Shown here: piece by piece, positions 51,930-61,096 of the stretch | Layout: each line of letters begins with the position of its first letter | Position numbering within the stretch: position 1 is the first letter of the stretch | Translations under genes and position numbers: made by a program | DNA from: Haloterrigena turkmenica DSM 5511 | Lineage (GTDB): Archaea; Halobacteriota; Halobacteria; Halobacteriales; Natrialbaceae | Assembly: GCF_000025325.1 (NCBI RefSeq) | Contig: NC_013743.1 | Span: forward strand, 1,798,001-1,862,000 | Direction: 5' to 3' | DNA: 64,000 bases | The notes under the pieces: model-generated | What the model was told of the DNA's origin: nothing | What the model saw: the letters and a program-made list of their open reading frames with translations, nothing else | Databases searched by the model: none

Positions 51930-52823
51930 TCAGTAGTGCCACGGGAAGTCGTCGAAATCGGGATCGCGGCCCTCGACGAAGGCGTCCCGGCCCTCCTTCG
52001 CCTCGTCGGTCATGTAGCCCAGTCGCGTCGCCTCGCCGGCGAAGACCTGCTGGCCGATCATGCCGTCGTCGGTCATGTTGAAGGCGTACTTGAGCATCCG
52101 CATCGCCGTCGGGCTCTTGGCATTGATGCGCTCGCCCCACTCGAGGGCCGTCTCCTCGAGTTCCTCGTGGGGGACCGCTTCGTTGACCATTCCCATCTCA
52201 GCGGCTTCTTCGGCGTCGTACGTTTTCCCGAGGAAGAAGACTTCGCGGGCCTTCTTCTGGCCGATCTGTTTCGCGAGGTAGGCCGAGCCGAAGCCGGCGT
52301 CATAGCTGGCCACGTCGGGATCGGTCTGGAGGAACTTCGCGTGCTCCTCGCTCGCGAGCGTCAGGTCGCAGACGACGTGCAGCGAGTGGCCGCCGCCGAC
52401 GGCCCACCCGGGAACGACGGCCACGACGACCTTCGGGATGTGGCGGATGAGACGCTGGACCTCGAGAATGTGCAGACGACCCTGCTCCGACGCCCGTTCT
52501 TCGTCGCCCTCGTACTGGTAGCCGTCCTCGCCGCGGATGGTCTGGTCGCCGCCCGAACAGAAGGCCCAGCCGCCGTCCTTCGAGGAGGGGCCATTGCCGG
52601 TCAGCAGGATGCAGCCGACGTCGGTCTGGCGCTTGGCGTGGTCCAAGGCGTCGTACAGCTCGTCGACCGTCCCCGGCCGGAAAGCGTTGCGCACGTCGGG
52701 CCGGTCGAAGGCGATCCGGACCGTGCCGGAATCGACCGCTCGATGGTAGGTGATGTCCCTGAACTCGTCGTTCAGCTCCGCGACCGGCTCCCAGCGCTCG
52801 GGGTCGAACAGTTCCGAAACCAT
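51930..52823 (-). CDS. menB: 1,4-Dihydroxy-2-naphthoyl-CoA synthase
   Basis: 297 residues from MVSELFDPERWEPVAELNDEFRDITYHRA. Crotonase fold with MenB-specific segments: CILLTGNGPSSKDGGWAFCSGGDQ, PGWAVGGGHSLHVVCDLTLAS and FLQTDPDVASYDAGFGSAYLA. It closes the second ring of the naphthoquinone. Longer in-frame starts (to 52967) lack the family N-terminus. It is separated from menA-C-E by about 3.9 kb and lies inside a block bracketed by the repeat copies C and D. Confidence 0.93.
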   Translation of the reverse strand: MVSELFDPERWEPVAELNDEFRDITYHRAVDSGTVRIAFDRPDVRNAFRPGTVDELYDALDHAKRQTDVGCILLTGNGPSSKDGGWAFCSGGDQTIRGEDGYQYEGDEERASEQGRLHILEVQRLIRHIPKVVVAVVPGWAVGGGHSLHVVCDLTLASEEHAKFLQTDPDVASYDAGFGSAYLAKQIGQKKAREVFFLGKTYDAEEAAEMGMVNEAVPHEELEETALEWGERINAKSPTAMRMLKYAFNMTDDGMIGQQVFAGEATRLGYMTDEAKEGRDAFVEGRDPDFDDFPWHY

Positions 52824-52968
52824 TGGCTCGACGTTGGTCCGCGGGCTGTGAAATAGGTTCGCGTCGCGCTCGAGGGGCTTGCGGATGCGGTTACGGTTTC
52901 GGTGTGACGCCCAAGCAACCGGTCCGCTGTGTTCGAGCCGTCGTTTCGTTCGGGCGACCCGAATCAAG

Positions 52969-54312
52969 TCACTCTCGAGTCGCGTTCAGTCCCCGCTGGA
53001 TATCGACCGCGTAGGTGTCGTCGATCTCGATCGGTGCGGGACTGTTCCGGATCGTGTTCGTCGCGACGACGCCCGCCTCGCCCGAGCGGATCCGGATGCC
53101 GGCGTCCGCGGCGTCGCTGATCGCGTTCCCGGTTACGGTGAAGCTGTAGGGACGCTCCGTCTCGCGGGCGACCTCGTCGTCGGCGTCGGCCGGGACGGTC
53201 CGCGCGAGCACGCCGACTGGACAGTTGTCGACCTGATTGCCGGAGATCGTGATATCGTACGAACGCGCCAAGGGCGTGCCGGCGATCTCCTCGCGGACGT
53301 GGGTCTCCTTGTACTCGATCTCGATGCCCGCCTCGCCGCCGGGATCGGGGGCGTACTCCTCGAGGTCGCGACAGACGTTCCCGACGATCGCGCCCTGCTG
53401 GGCGGGCGAGCAGGCGATGAGGCTGTGGCCGCCGTCCTCGACGACGTTGCCGTAGATGGTGAAGTTGCTGACGTTGTAGGTGGCGATGTTGTTGTAAGTC
53501 ACGCCGGCGACGTAGTTGCGCGCGACGACCACGTTCTCGGAGCGGCGCAGATCCCGCTCGCCGCCGGTCGGCGCGGCTCGGGCGGTGATGCCGTACCAGT
53601 TGGGTTCGAGCACTTCGTTGCCGACGACCTGCACGTTCGTACACCGCGAGAACGAGATGGCCATCTGGAAGCCGTCGACGGTGCGGGTGTTCGCCACCAG
53701 CAGGCCGTCGCAGTCGTCGGCCTGGACGGCGTGGTTGTCGAGTTGCGTTCCGTTCGCGTCGAACTCGATATTGGCGACCGTCGCGTCGTCGCCGCGGACG
53801 CGGATCAGGTCGTGGCCCGACGGTTCGTCGGTCGTCGCGGGGTCTTCCCCGTCGGCGACGACGAACCGCGTTCCCTGCTGGCCGATCAGCGCCGTGTCGT
53901 CGCCGACCGTGGCCGGGCCGCCGAAGCGGAAGTCGCCGCCGCCCGCGACGACGGTGCCGCCGCTCGAGGCGAGTTCGTCGAAGGCGTACTGGAACGCCTC
54001 GTCGGCGGTGCCGTCGGTCGAGAACGCGACGCGACCGGACCCGGCCTCGAGGACGAGGTAGCTGGCGCCGTCCTCGTCGCGGCCGCGTTCCGAACCGCGG
54101 TTCCACCACCCGCCGCGGCCGTTCGGTCCGCGGCCGTCGCTGCGGACGACGTAGTAGCTCGCACTCGAGAGCGCGCCGGCGTCGCGTCCTCGCGCTTCAC
54201 CGAGTCCGGTCAGCGCGCCGAGTCCGGCGGTCGCTCCGAGACCGCCGAGGAACGTCCGTCGCGTCGACCGTCCGAACCGCCGGCCGCTGGTGACGTTGGT
54301 GTCGTTGGACAT
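52969..54312 (-). CDS. Tat-exported right-handed beta-helix protein
   Basis: 447 residues. STRRTFLGGLGATAGLGALTGLGEARG is a Tat signal. The mature part holds short parallel beta-helix turns typical of pectate-lyase/NosD-type proteins, e.g. CTNVQVVGNEVLEPNWYGITA, SENVVVARNYV, YNVSNFTIYGNVVED. Many turns end in N. It is probably a secreted carbohydrate-active or surface protein; no catalytic residues can be named. The ATG at 54312 follows a TATA-like run by about 35 nt. Confidence 0.78.
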   Translation of the reverse strand: MSNDTNVTSGRRFGRSTRRTFLGGLGATAGLGALTGLGEARGRDAGALSSASYYVVRSDGRGPNGRGGWWNRGSERGRDEDGASYLVLEAGSGRVAFSTDGTADEAFQYAFDELASSGGTVVAGGGDFRFGGPATVGDDTALIGQQGTRFVVADGEDPATTDEPSGHDLIRVRGDDATVANIEFDANGTQLDNHAVQADDCDGLLVANTRTVDGFQMAISFSRCTNVQVVGNEVLEPNWYGITARAAPTGGERDLRRSENVVVARNYVAGVTYNNIATYNVSNFTIYGNVVEDGGHSLIACSPAQQGAIVGNVCRDLEEYAPDPGGEAGIEIEYKETHVREEIAGTPLARSYDITISGNQVDNCPVGVLARTVPADADDEVARETERPYSFTVTGNAISDAADAGIRIRSGEAGVVATNTIRNSPAPIEIDDTYAVDIQRGLNATRE

Positions 54313-54340
54313 CACCCGTCACTGTCAGCGTATCAGTCAT

Positions 54341-54354
54341 ATTATCTTATAATA
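54341..54354 (-). promoter_or_regulatory. AT-rich promoter of the beta-helix gene
   Basis: On the minus strand TATTATAAGATAAT is centred about 35 nt before the ATG at 54312. It is one of the strongest TATA-like runs in the window. Confidence 0.5.
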
Positions 54355-54759
54355 CATCTATAGTTGAATTTCATCGTACCTTGCCCGGAACATGCTGGTC
54401 CCGAGAAGTGTATAGCGGTCTCGATTCAATCGCCTCATATCGATTCGAACAGCGCCAGCGGCGGTCGCGACGTCGTCCCCCGGCCTCGAGTCGCGGCTCG
54501 ATCGAGCGCTGCAGTCGGAGGAGACACGGCTCGCCGGTCGCCAACCGAGGCCGTCGCTTTCAGACGCCAGATCCTCCGATATCGCCGTCAGAGCGGCGAG
54601 ACTCCGTCTCTGCCCCACCCTCGATTTGATATAGCGTTATACAATACATAAGTCCGAAATACGACGCAGCGGAACGGCGCTTTCAGTTTCCAGCCCGCGC
54701 TCGAACGGCGATCACCTAAGCCGATTGATTTTTCAGCCGGCCGTTCGATTCCGCAGGCG
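54355..54759. other. Noncoding gap between the beta-helix and DnaJ genes
   Basis: A locally AT-richer stretch. A minus-strand frame from a GTG at 54618 (86 codons) is preceded by a TATA-like run (CTATATC near 54632-54640), but its composition is not clearly protein-like, so I do not call it. No repeat or RNA gene is recognised. Confidence 0.35.
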
Positions 54760-55797
54760 ATGGGCGAGACGTACTACGAGGTCCTCGAGGTCGATCCGGA
54801 CGCGACTCGCGAGGAGATTCAGACCGCCTACCGCGAGCGCGTCCTCGAGACCCATCCAGACCACAACGACGCGCCCGACGCCGCCGAGCAGTTTACGCGC
54901 ATCTCGACGGCGAAGTCGGTGCTGACCGACGGCGCCGAACGGGCTCGGTACGACCGCCTCGGGCACGAGTCCTACGTTCGTCTCGCCGACCACGCCGGCG
55001 GCGATGGGAGTTCGGACGACTCGAGTGCGGCGAGCGATTCGGACGCCGCGACGGCGAACGAGTCAGACTCGTCGACGACCGGTGACTCGAGTACCGATGC
55101 GAGTGCGAATGCGGCGGGGTCGAGAACGACACAGCGTACGAACTCGAGCACGGGATCGAAGCGCGGCCGGCGTCGGACGAGCAATCGAACCGCCGCCGAC
55201 TCGAGTCGGGCCGACTCGGGACGCTCCGGCTCCCAGCGCGGTGCGCGAACCGAGAGCCATCACGCGCGACAGCGCAAGCGACGACGTCAGCAGCGGGCCC
55301 GACGACGGGCGACGAGTGGCCGGTCGGTCGACGACGAGACGACGGCGTCGGCGTCCTCGACCCGCGGCGGGTCGAGCGCGACGGCCACCGGAGCCGACCG
55401 CGACAGCGAGGCGTCGGCGTCCCGGTACGCCGTCCACGACTGGACGGACGACGTCGACCTCGAGTGGGAGGGCCAATCGCTCGAGTACTCGACGGCGGTG
55501 ACGATCGGCTGTTGCTGGCTGCTGTATCCGGTGTTCGTCGCGACGGTGCTGACACCGGTGTTTTCGATCGCGGTCAGCGCCATCGTCGCCGCCTGTACGC
55601 TCGGCCTCGTCGGCTACCTGCTCACCAGACCGCGAGTCGCGGCTGTGGTGTTTGGCTCCTGGAGCGTACTGTTCCCGGTCGGGATCTACTGGCTGGCACC
55701 CGTGTCGCAGTTCTCGCTGGTCGGGCTGGTCGCGCTCAGCTTCGCCTGGATCCCCTTCGGCTACGCCCTCGCGCTCTGGTGGGCCCTTCGTCCCTGA
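54760..55797 (+). CDS. Membrane-anchored J-domain protein
   Basis: 345 residues. The J domain (about 1-67) has YYEVLEVDPDATREEIQTAYRE and the HPD tripeptide at 32-34. A long Ser/Thr/Asp- and Arg-rich linker (about 80-220) carries basic clusters. The C-terminal 105 residues hold three or four membrane helices. It would recruit DnaK to the membrane, rather than act as a general DnaJ (no Gly/Phe or zinc region). The neighbouring genes give no hint of the client. Confidence 0.8.
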   Translation: MGETYYEVLEVDPDATREEIQTAYRERVLETHPDHNDAPDAAEQFTRISTAKSVLTDGAERARYDRLGHESYVRLADHAGGDGSSDDSSAASDSDAATANESDSSTTGDSSTDASANAAGSRTTQRTNSSTGSKRGRRRTSNRTAADSSRADSGRSGSQRGARTESHHARQRKRRRQQRARRRATSGRSVDDETTASASSTRGGSSATATGADRDSEASASRYAVHDWTDDVDLEWEGQSLEYSTAVTIGCCWLLYPVFVATVLTPVFSIAVSAIVAACTLGLVGYLLTRPRVAAVVFGSWSVLFPVGIYWLAPVSQFSLVGLVALSFAWIPFGYALALWWALRP

Positions 55798-55879
55798 TCG
55801 CTTGGGTGCTCGTTTTCAATCGGTATCCGACGCAATACGCTCGGATCCATTTTCGTGGGGACTACGTAGAAACTGGACA

Positions 55880-56088
55880 CTCGAGCGTTTTGCTCACGCT
55901 GGCAACGGGGAATCGCCACACCCTCCCCAACGATTCGCTCGCTCCAGAGAGTCACTCGCTCATCCCTCGCACGGCTTCGTGCCGTGGTTCGTCTCAGGCT
56001 CGCGGGTCACTCCGCTCCCCGCTCGCTTCTCGAGGCGCTCGGTTCCCTCGCGCCTCGCATCCCTCACCGCGGCACGGCGCGCGCCACC
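55880..56088 (-). repeat. Dispersed noncoding repeat, copy D (inverted)
   Basis: Read on the minus strand it starts GGTGGCGCGCGCCGTGCCGC and contains the core GCGAGGGATGAGCG (55957-55970 complement) and GAATCGTTGGGGAGGG, ending GTTGCCAGCGTGAGCAAAACGC. It fills most of the 328-bp gap 55798-56125 and is in the opposite orientation to copy C. Confidence 0.75.
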
Positions 56089-56125
56089 GTAGGCCAGAGC
56101 AAATGCAGGAAAATCTATAGCGAAC

Positions 56126-57928
56126 CTACGCGTCCTCGCCACGGAGTTCGTCACGAACTCGCTCTGCGAGCACGTCTCGGCGTCGATGACTCTCTTCCGA
56201 GTCGAATTCGACCGCGAGCACCTGCGTCCCCGCGGACTCGAGCGACCGCCGGTAGGCGCTCGCGAAGTCGGCGGGAGCGACGCGCTCGAACGCGAGGTCG
56301 TAGCAGTCGGCCAGCGCGTCGAACTCGAGGCCGTGGGGCGTCTTGAACTGATCCGTAAAGGGCGGTTCGAACTCTTCGATAGGGAGTTCGTGGAAGATGC
56401 CGCCGCCGTCGTTGTCCAGCAGGACGATCGTGGCGTCGACGCCGCAGCGGTCGACGGCCAGCAGCCCGTTGGAATCGTGGTAGAAGGCCAGATCGCCGGT
56501 GACGAGCACGAGCGGCTCGTCGGTCGCGCTGCCGGCGCCCAGCGCCGTGCTCGTGATCCCGTCGATTCCGCTGGCGCCGCGATTCGAGAGCACCGTCAGG
56601 TCGGCGTCGCGGGGCCGACCGAACCGGTCGGCGTCCCGGATCGGCATGCTGTTGGACACGAAAACCGTCGCCGGATCGGGTGCGCCTTCGAACACGTCGG
56701 CGAGAACGGCTCCCTCGAACGGCTCGGACTCGAGCCTATTCGGCTCGAGGGCCGCGTCGCGAACCGACCAGTGGCGACGCTCCGCATCGGCGAAGGCGGC
56801 CAGCCACTCGTTTTCGGAGCCCGTTTTCGACCCAGTGTCGACCTCGAGACGCTCACACAGCCCCTCGAAGACGGATCCGGGCGCGGCCGCGAGCAAGTCC
56901 GTCGCGGTGAACGTCGCCTCGCGCCAGTCGCCCGCGGGGTCGACCAGAAACTGCCGCGCGTCCGAATCCCGCAGCGCGTTCCGCAGGGGTTTCGAGGTCG
57001 GCGACGCGCCGAACCGGACGACGACATCGGGCGCCGGCAGCAGGTCGATGTAGGCGTCGTAACCGCCGTACACCGGCCCCGTCGCGGACTCCCGGTTGAC
57101 GTGCGGGCCGAACCGCAGGTTCGAGAGCGGATCCGCGAGGATCGGCGCGCCGACGCGCTCGGCGACGGTCACGACGTGGCCGGCCTCGAGCGCGGGCAGA
57201 TCGGCGGGATCGGCCGGTCCCGCGACGATCAACGGTCGGTCTGCGTCCGCGAGCGCCTGGACGAGGTCGGCGTACTGCGCGTCCGCGAGCGAGCGCGTTC
57301 CCGACTCGGTTTCGACGAACGCGCCGTCGCGTCCGCGTCCGGCGGGCGTCTCCGCGAACGAATCGGGGACGGCGTCGGGAACCTCGGTCGGCTCGAGGGG
57401 CTTGCGAAACGGACAGTTCAGGTGGACGGGTCCGGGGTCGACGCCGCCGGTCTCGGCCAGCGCCCGGGCGGCGGTCGTCCGGAGGCCCCGGACCTTGCGC
57501 TCGTCGGCCTCGGGATCTGGGAGTTCCGAATACCAGCGGACCGCGTCGCCGTAGAGTTTGACCTGATCGACGGTCTGGTTCGCGCCGCTGTCCCTGAGTT
57601 CGTGCGGCCGGTCGGCCGTGAGCACGAGCAGCGGGACGCGGGCCTGATCGGCCTCCATTACGGCCGGATGAAAGTTCGCGGCCGCCGTCCCGGAGGTACA
57701 GACCAGCGCCGTCGGTTCGCCGGTCCGGCGCGCCCGCCCGAGCGCGAAGTAGGCCGCCGAGCGCTCGTCGAGGTGGGAGTAGACGTCGACCGCCTCGTGT
57801 GCGGCGAAGGCGACCGTCAGCGGCGTCGACCGGCTGCCGGGGGCGATACAGACCGCCTCGAGGCCGCCCTTCGCGAGTTCGTCGACGAGCACGCGGCCCC
57901 ACAGCGTCGCGCGGTTCGGTGCGCTCAT
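56126..57928 (-). CDS. menD: 2-Succinyl-5-enolpyruvyl-6-hydroxy-3-cyclohexene-1-carboxylate synthase
   Basis: 600 residues from MSAPNRATLWGRVLVDELAKGG. Thiamine diphosphate enzyme: the N-terminal IAPGSRSTPL and SHLDERSAAYFALG, and the C-terminal TPP loop GDLAFYHDSNGLLAV with LLDNDGGGIFHELP. It joins isochorismate and 2-oxoglutarate. It overlaps the menF stop by 4 nt (ATGA). Confidence 0.94.
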   Translation of the reverse strand: MSAPNRATLWGRVLVDELAKGGLEAVCIAPGSRSTPLTVAFAAHEAVDVYSHLDERSAAYFALGRARRTGEPTALVCTSGTAAANFHPAVMEADQARVPLLVLTADRPHELRDSGANQTVDQVKLYGDAVRWYSELPDPEADERKVRGLRTTAARALAETGGVDPGPVHLNCPFRKPLEPTEVPDAVPDSFAETPAGRGRDGAFVETESGTRSLADAQYADLVQALADADRPLIVAGPADPADLPALEAGHVVTVAERVGAPILADPLSNLRFGPHVNRESATGPVYGGYDAYIDLLPAPDVVVRFGASPTSKPLRNALRDSDARQFLVDPAGDWREATFTATDLLAAAPGSVFEGLCERLEVDTGSKTGSENEWLAAFADAERRHWSVRDAALEPNRLESEPFEGAVLADVFEGAPDPATVFVSNSMPIRDADRFGRPRDADLTVLSNRGASGIDGITSTALGAGSATDEPLVLVTGDLAFYHDSNGLLAVDRCGVDATIVLLDNDGGGIFHELPIEEFEPPFTDQFKTPHGLEFDALADCYDLAFERVAPADFASAYRRSLESAGTQVLAVEFDSEESHRRRDVLAERVRDELRGEDA

Positions 57929-59280
57929 CGGTCGTCCAGTTCGTCGAGGATCGGTCGGAACTTCAGCTGTACCTCCTCCCACTCCTCGTCGGGGTCGCTG
58001 TCGGCGACGATACCGCTGCCCGCAAAGAGCGTGACCGTCCGGTCGGTCGCGATCCCCGAGCGGAGGCCGACCGCGAACTCGCCGTCGCCGGCGGCGTCGA
58101 ACCAGCCGATTGGTGCCGCGTACCAGCCGCGATCGAACGTCTCGGCGTCGCGGATCGTCTCCCAGGCCGCCGCGGGCGGCACGCCGCCGACGGCGGGCGT
58201 CGGGTGCAGCGCCTCGACGATTTCGAGGACGTGGCGATCGCCCCCGAGGGTCGCTTCGATCGGCGTCTGGAGGTGTTGAATGTTCGCCAGCCGCCTGATC
58301 GTCTGCTCGTCGATCGTCAGGTCGCTCGCGAGGGGCGCGAGTTGCTCGCGGATCGCGTCGGCGACGAGGCCGTGTTCGCGCTGGAATTTCTCGCTGTCGC
58401 GCATCTCGTCGGCGTAGGCTCGATCCGCTTCGGGGGTCTCGCCGCGAGGGACCGACCCCGCGAGCGCCTCCGTCTCGACGCGGTCGCCGCGCTTGGCGAC
58501 GAGCCGTTCCGGCGGCGCGCCGAAGAACGTGCCGCCGTCGTCGCGACCGATCAGGAACCGGTAACAGTTCGGATACCGACGGCGCAGTCGCTCGAGCGTT
58601 TCGGGGACGTCAACCGGCCCCTCGAGGTCGACCGACAGCGCCTGCGCGAGGACGACCTTGGTGAGTTCGCCCCGACCGATCCGTTCGAGGGCGGTCTCGA
58701 CCTGGGCGGTCCAGTCCTCGCGCGACGTGGTTCGCCGGGTCGATTCGACGCCGGGGCCGTCGCCGCTCGGTCGCATCGTCGGCAGCCCCCGGAGCCGGTC
58801 GGTCCAGCGCTCGAGTCGATCCGCCGCCGTCTCGGGGTCCGACGCGACGGCCGTCAGCCAGGTGTCCGCGTCGCTCCGGACGACGAGTACCCGCGGAACG
58901 ACGAACTCGGCCGCCCGAAACCCGGACCACGGCGGCGTCGGCTCGTGGCCGTCGTGAAAGGAGAGGCCGCCGAAGGCCCGCGGCCGGGCGACGCGCGGGC
59001 CGTCGTGTTCGAGGCCGTCGAATATCCGGTTCGCGCGAGCCCGGAGTCGGTTGAAGCGCTCGATTCCGTCGGCAGTGAGGCGTGCGGCGACGCCGCGGCC
59101 GACGATCTCCAGTCCGTCGGGCGTCGACCAGAGCACTCGCGACTCGTCGTCGGCGTCGATGACCGCGCCGAACGACACGTCCTCGAGTTCCCGGCTGGCG
59201 CTGACGAGGGGGGTCGCGTCGGCGTCCGGCAGCGAGCCGGACTCGCTCGCGAGCCGACGCTCACCCGACGATCGATCCAT
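57925..59280 (-). CDS. menF: Isochorismate synthase
   Basis: 451 residues, chorismate-binding family. The core is clear: ELTKVVLAQALSVDL, FLIGRDDGGTFFGAPPERLVAKRGDRVETEALAGSVPRG, and the C-terminal HPTPAVGGVP with GWYAAPIGWFDAAGDGEFAVGLRSG. It starts menaquinone synthesis from chorismate. Forms the operon menF-menD. A TATA-like run lies about 38 nt upstream of the ATG at 59280. Confidence 0.94.
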   Translation of the reverse strand: MDRSSGERRLASESGSLPDADATPLVSASRELEDVSFGAVIDADDESRVLWSTPDGLEIVGRGVAARLTADGIERFNRLRARANRIFDGLEHDGPRVARPRAFGGLSFHDGHEPTPPWSGFRAAEFVVPRVLVVRSDADTWLTAVASDPETAADRLERWTDRLRGLPTMRPSGDGPGVESTRRTTSREDWTAQVETALERIGRGELTKVVLAQALSVDLEGPVDVPETLERLRRRYPNCYRFLIGRDDGGTFFGAPPERLVAKRGDRVETEALAGSVPRGETPEADRAYADEMRDSEKFQREHGLVADAIREQLAPLASDLTIDEQTIRRLANIQHLQTPIEATLGGDRHVLEIVEALHPTPAVGGVPPAAAWETIRDAETFDRGWYAAPIGWFDAAGDGEFAVGLRSGIATDRTVTLFAGSGIVADSDPDEEWEEVQLKFRPILDELDDR

Positions 59281-59365
59281 CGAACGCAGTTCGGGACCGC
59301 CGCGCCTTCAGCCTAACTATCCCGGGCGCCGGCCCGCGCCTCCCGCTATCGATTCCCGCTCGCGT

Positions 59366-59968
59366 CTAGCTGTACCGCTCTTCCTCCCACGGGTTCGCCG
59401 TCTCCGAGTAGCCGCGTTTCTCCCAGTAGCCCCGCTGGGCCTCGGTGAGGAACTCGACGCCGTCGACCCACTTCGCCCCCTTGTAGGCGTACTTGTGGGG
59501 GGTGACGACCCGCAGTGGCCCGCCGTGGTCTTCCGGGAGATCCTCGCCGTCGTAGGCCCACGCGAACAGGACCTCCTCGCGCATGCAGTCCTCGAGGGGC
59601 AGATCGGTGGTGTAGCCGTCGAGCGCGGAGAACATGACGTGGACCGCGTCGTCGTAAACGCCCGCGCGCTCGGCGAGAGCGGGGAAGGAAACGCCGGTAA
59701 ACCGGCAGTCGAACTTGCTCCAGCCGGTGACGCAGTGGAAGTCCTGCTGTTGGGTCTCGCTGGGCAGGTCGCGGAACTCGTCCCACGAGAGCGAGAGCTC
59801 CTCGTCGACGGCGCCGGTGACGGTGAACTCCCACGTCTCGGGATCCCAGTCGGGCGTCCCGCTCTTCGAGAGCACCGGAAACGCTGAAGTCTCCCGCTGG
59901 CCGGGCGGCAGCCGCTCGTCGCCGAACTCCCGGTAGAGATCCGTGACGTCGATGGCGTCGTTGGTCAT
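59366..59968 (-). CDS. Sulfite-oxidase-like molybdopterin oxidoreductase, cytoplasmic
   Basis: 200 residues with no signal peptide. The molybdenum-ligand cysteine is C79 in FHCVTGWSKFDC, and DHGGPLRVVTPHKYAYKGAKWV is the second pterin-contact region. It is shorter than true sulfite oxidases and lacks heme and dimerisation domains, as in YedY-like proteins. The substrate is unknown; no membrane or heme partner is adjacent. Confidence 0.87.
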   Translation of the reverse strand: MTNDAIDVTDLYREFGDERLPPGQRETSAFPVLSKSGTPDWDPETWEFTVTGAVDEELSLSWDEFRDLPSETQQQDFHCVTGWSKFDCRFTGVSFPALAERAGVYDDAVHVMFSALDGYTTDLPLEDCMREEVLFAWAYDGEDLPEDHGGPLRVVTPHKYAYKGAKWVDGVEFLTEAQRGYWEKRGYSETANPWEEERYS

Positions 59969-60223
59969 ACGCGTGCGTACGTCCCGACGGACGTAGATGT
60001 GACGCCTTCGTCGAGCGGGCGAGCCGACGACCCATCCGTCGACGTGTCGCGTGCGACGGAGACACACCGCTCGAATGAAACGATCGTCGACACGTAAGCC
60101 CGTATTTCCGGGCCGGTAGCGGGGGTGAAACGAACTGTAACAGTCGGCTCGACATCACAATTCAGGGCCTTCTTCGCGAAACCCTCGCCATCCCTTAGTA
60201 CAGTCTCGACCACGCTCACCTGT

Positions 60224-60523
60224 ATGGCGAGCAAACCGCAGATAGCCGAACGAGAAGTCACCGAACAGGCAGCAGAAGAAGTCGGCGAAGAGGCCATGGG
60301 CCCCGCGTTCGTCGCGTCGGCCGCGTCCGTCGGACTCTCACTGTACTACTACTTCATGCGCGGAGAGCGCCAGCTCGGCACGTTTATCGGTCTCTGGCCG
60401 CCGACGATCCTCGCGTTCGCGAGCTATTTCAACCAGCGAAAGATGCTCAACCAGCTTCAGTCGGTCACCCAGCCGGGGACGACGCTGAAGAACGCGTTCG
60501 ACTCGATGATGGGCAACCGCTAA
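60224..60523 (+). CDS. Haloarchaeal small membrane protein
   Basis: 99 residues. An acidic N-terminus (EREVTEQAAEEVGEEA) precedes two hydrophobic helices (about 27-45 and 52-68) and a polar tail KMLNQLQSVTQPGTTLKNAFDSMMGNR. I do not recognise a named family. The ATG at 60224 starts MASKPQIAE; the upstream in-frame extension reads non-protein-like. Confidence 0.65.
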   Translation: MASKPQIAEREVTEQAAEEVGEEAMGPAFVASAASVGLSLYYYFMRGERQLGTFIGLWPPTILAFASYFNQRKMLNQLQSVTQPGTTLKNAFDSMMGNR

Positions 60524-60807
60524 CGGAATCGAACGAGACCGATAACCGCGACTGCGATCGCGATTCGATCGCTGCGACTGCGACGCCGTCAGCGGTCCTT
60601 TCTGGACGAGCGCTACTGACCGTCGATCACCGACGGTTCTCCGATCGGTCGAGCACGGTGAGACCACTGACCTCCCGACTCGAGATCGGTCACAGCGAAC
60701 TCGAGATGACCGAAATCCTGATTCGCGAGCGGTGACGACGGCCACGACCTCCGGCGCCGGGATCGCCGATTGGGGGCGATTCACAGCGTATGGAGTCCCC
60801 GTCAGAC
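60524..60807. other. Noncoding gap before the ribbon-helix-helix gene
   Basis: No gene is seen. It contains GCGACTGCG repeats (about 60548-60585) flanking GATCGCGATTCGATC and could form a hairpin, but no T-run or partner promoter is present. Confidence 0.3.
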
Positions 60808-60815
60808 CTAAATAC
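60808..60815 (+). promoter_or_regulatory. TATA box of the ribbon-helix-helix gene
   Basis: CTAAATAC centred 27 nt before the ATG at 60839, a leaderless promoter. Confidence 0.55.
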
Positions 60816-60838
60816 CCCCTCGCCGAAAGCCGAATCAG

Positions 60839-61066
60839 ATGCCGAAAGTAGAGATCACCATCCCGGAACACCTCGAGATGCAGATCGCCCAGATGGTCGA
60901 GCGCGGCGAGTTCGTCAACCGCGAGGAGGCGATCGAAGACCTCCTCTCGACGGGGATCAAAGCCTACAAGACCAGTGGACCGATGGACGAGGAAGAGGGG
61001 ACGAGCGGTGGTACCGGCCTCGAAGACGACGGTATGATGGGTCACGACGACGAGTACGTCTTCTAA
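60839..61066 (+). CDS. Ribbon-helix-helix (CopG-type) transcriptional regulator
   Basis: 75 residues. MPKVEITIPEHLEMQIAQMVERGEFVNREEAIEDLLSTGIKAY is a ribbon-helix-helix domain; the beta strand VEITIP would insert in the DNA groove of a dimer. A Gly/Asp-rich tail follows (EEEGTSGGTG, then MMGHDDEYVF). I recall this subgroup as DUF7120. The target is unknown. Convergent with the next small gene. Confidence 0.8.
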   Translation: MPKVEITIPEHLEMQIAQMVERGEFVNREEAIEDLLSTGIKAYKTSGPMDEEEGTSGGTGLEDDGMMGHDDEYVF

Positions 61067-61096
61067 CGTCGCCGATTTTCGCTCTCGACCACTCAG

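Noticed and set aside
54358-54618. 86-codon minus-strand frame from GTG with an upstream TATA-like run
   Set aside because: Arg/Ser-rich composition typical of noncoding GC-rich DNA, no recognisable motif and no partner genes. Left open as a weak possibility in the gap entry.
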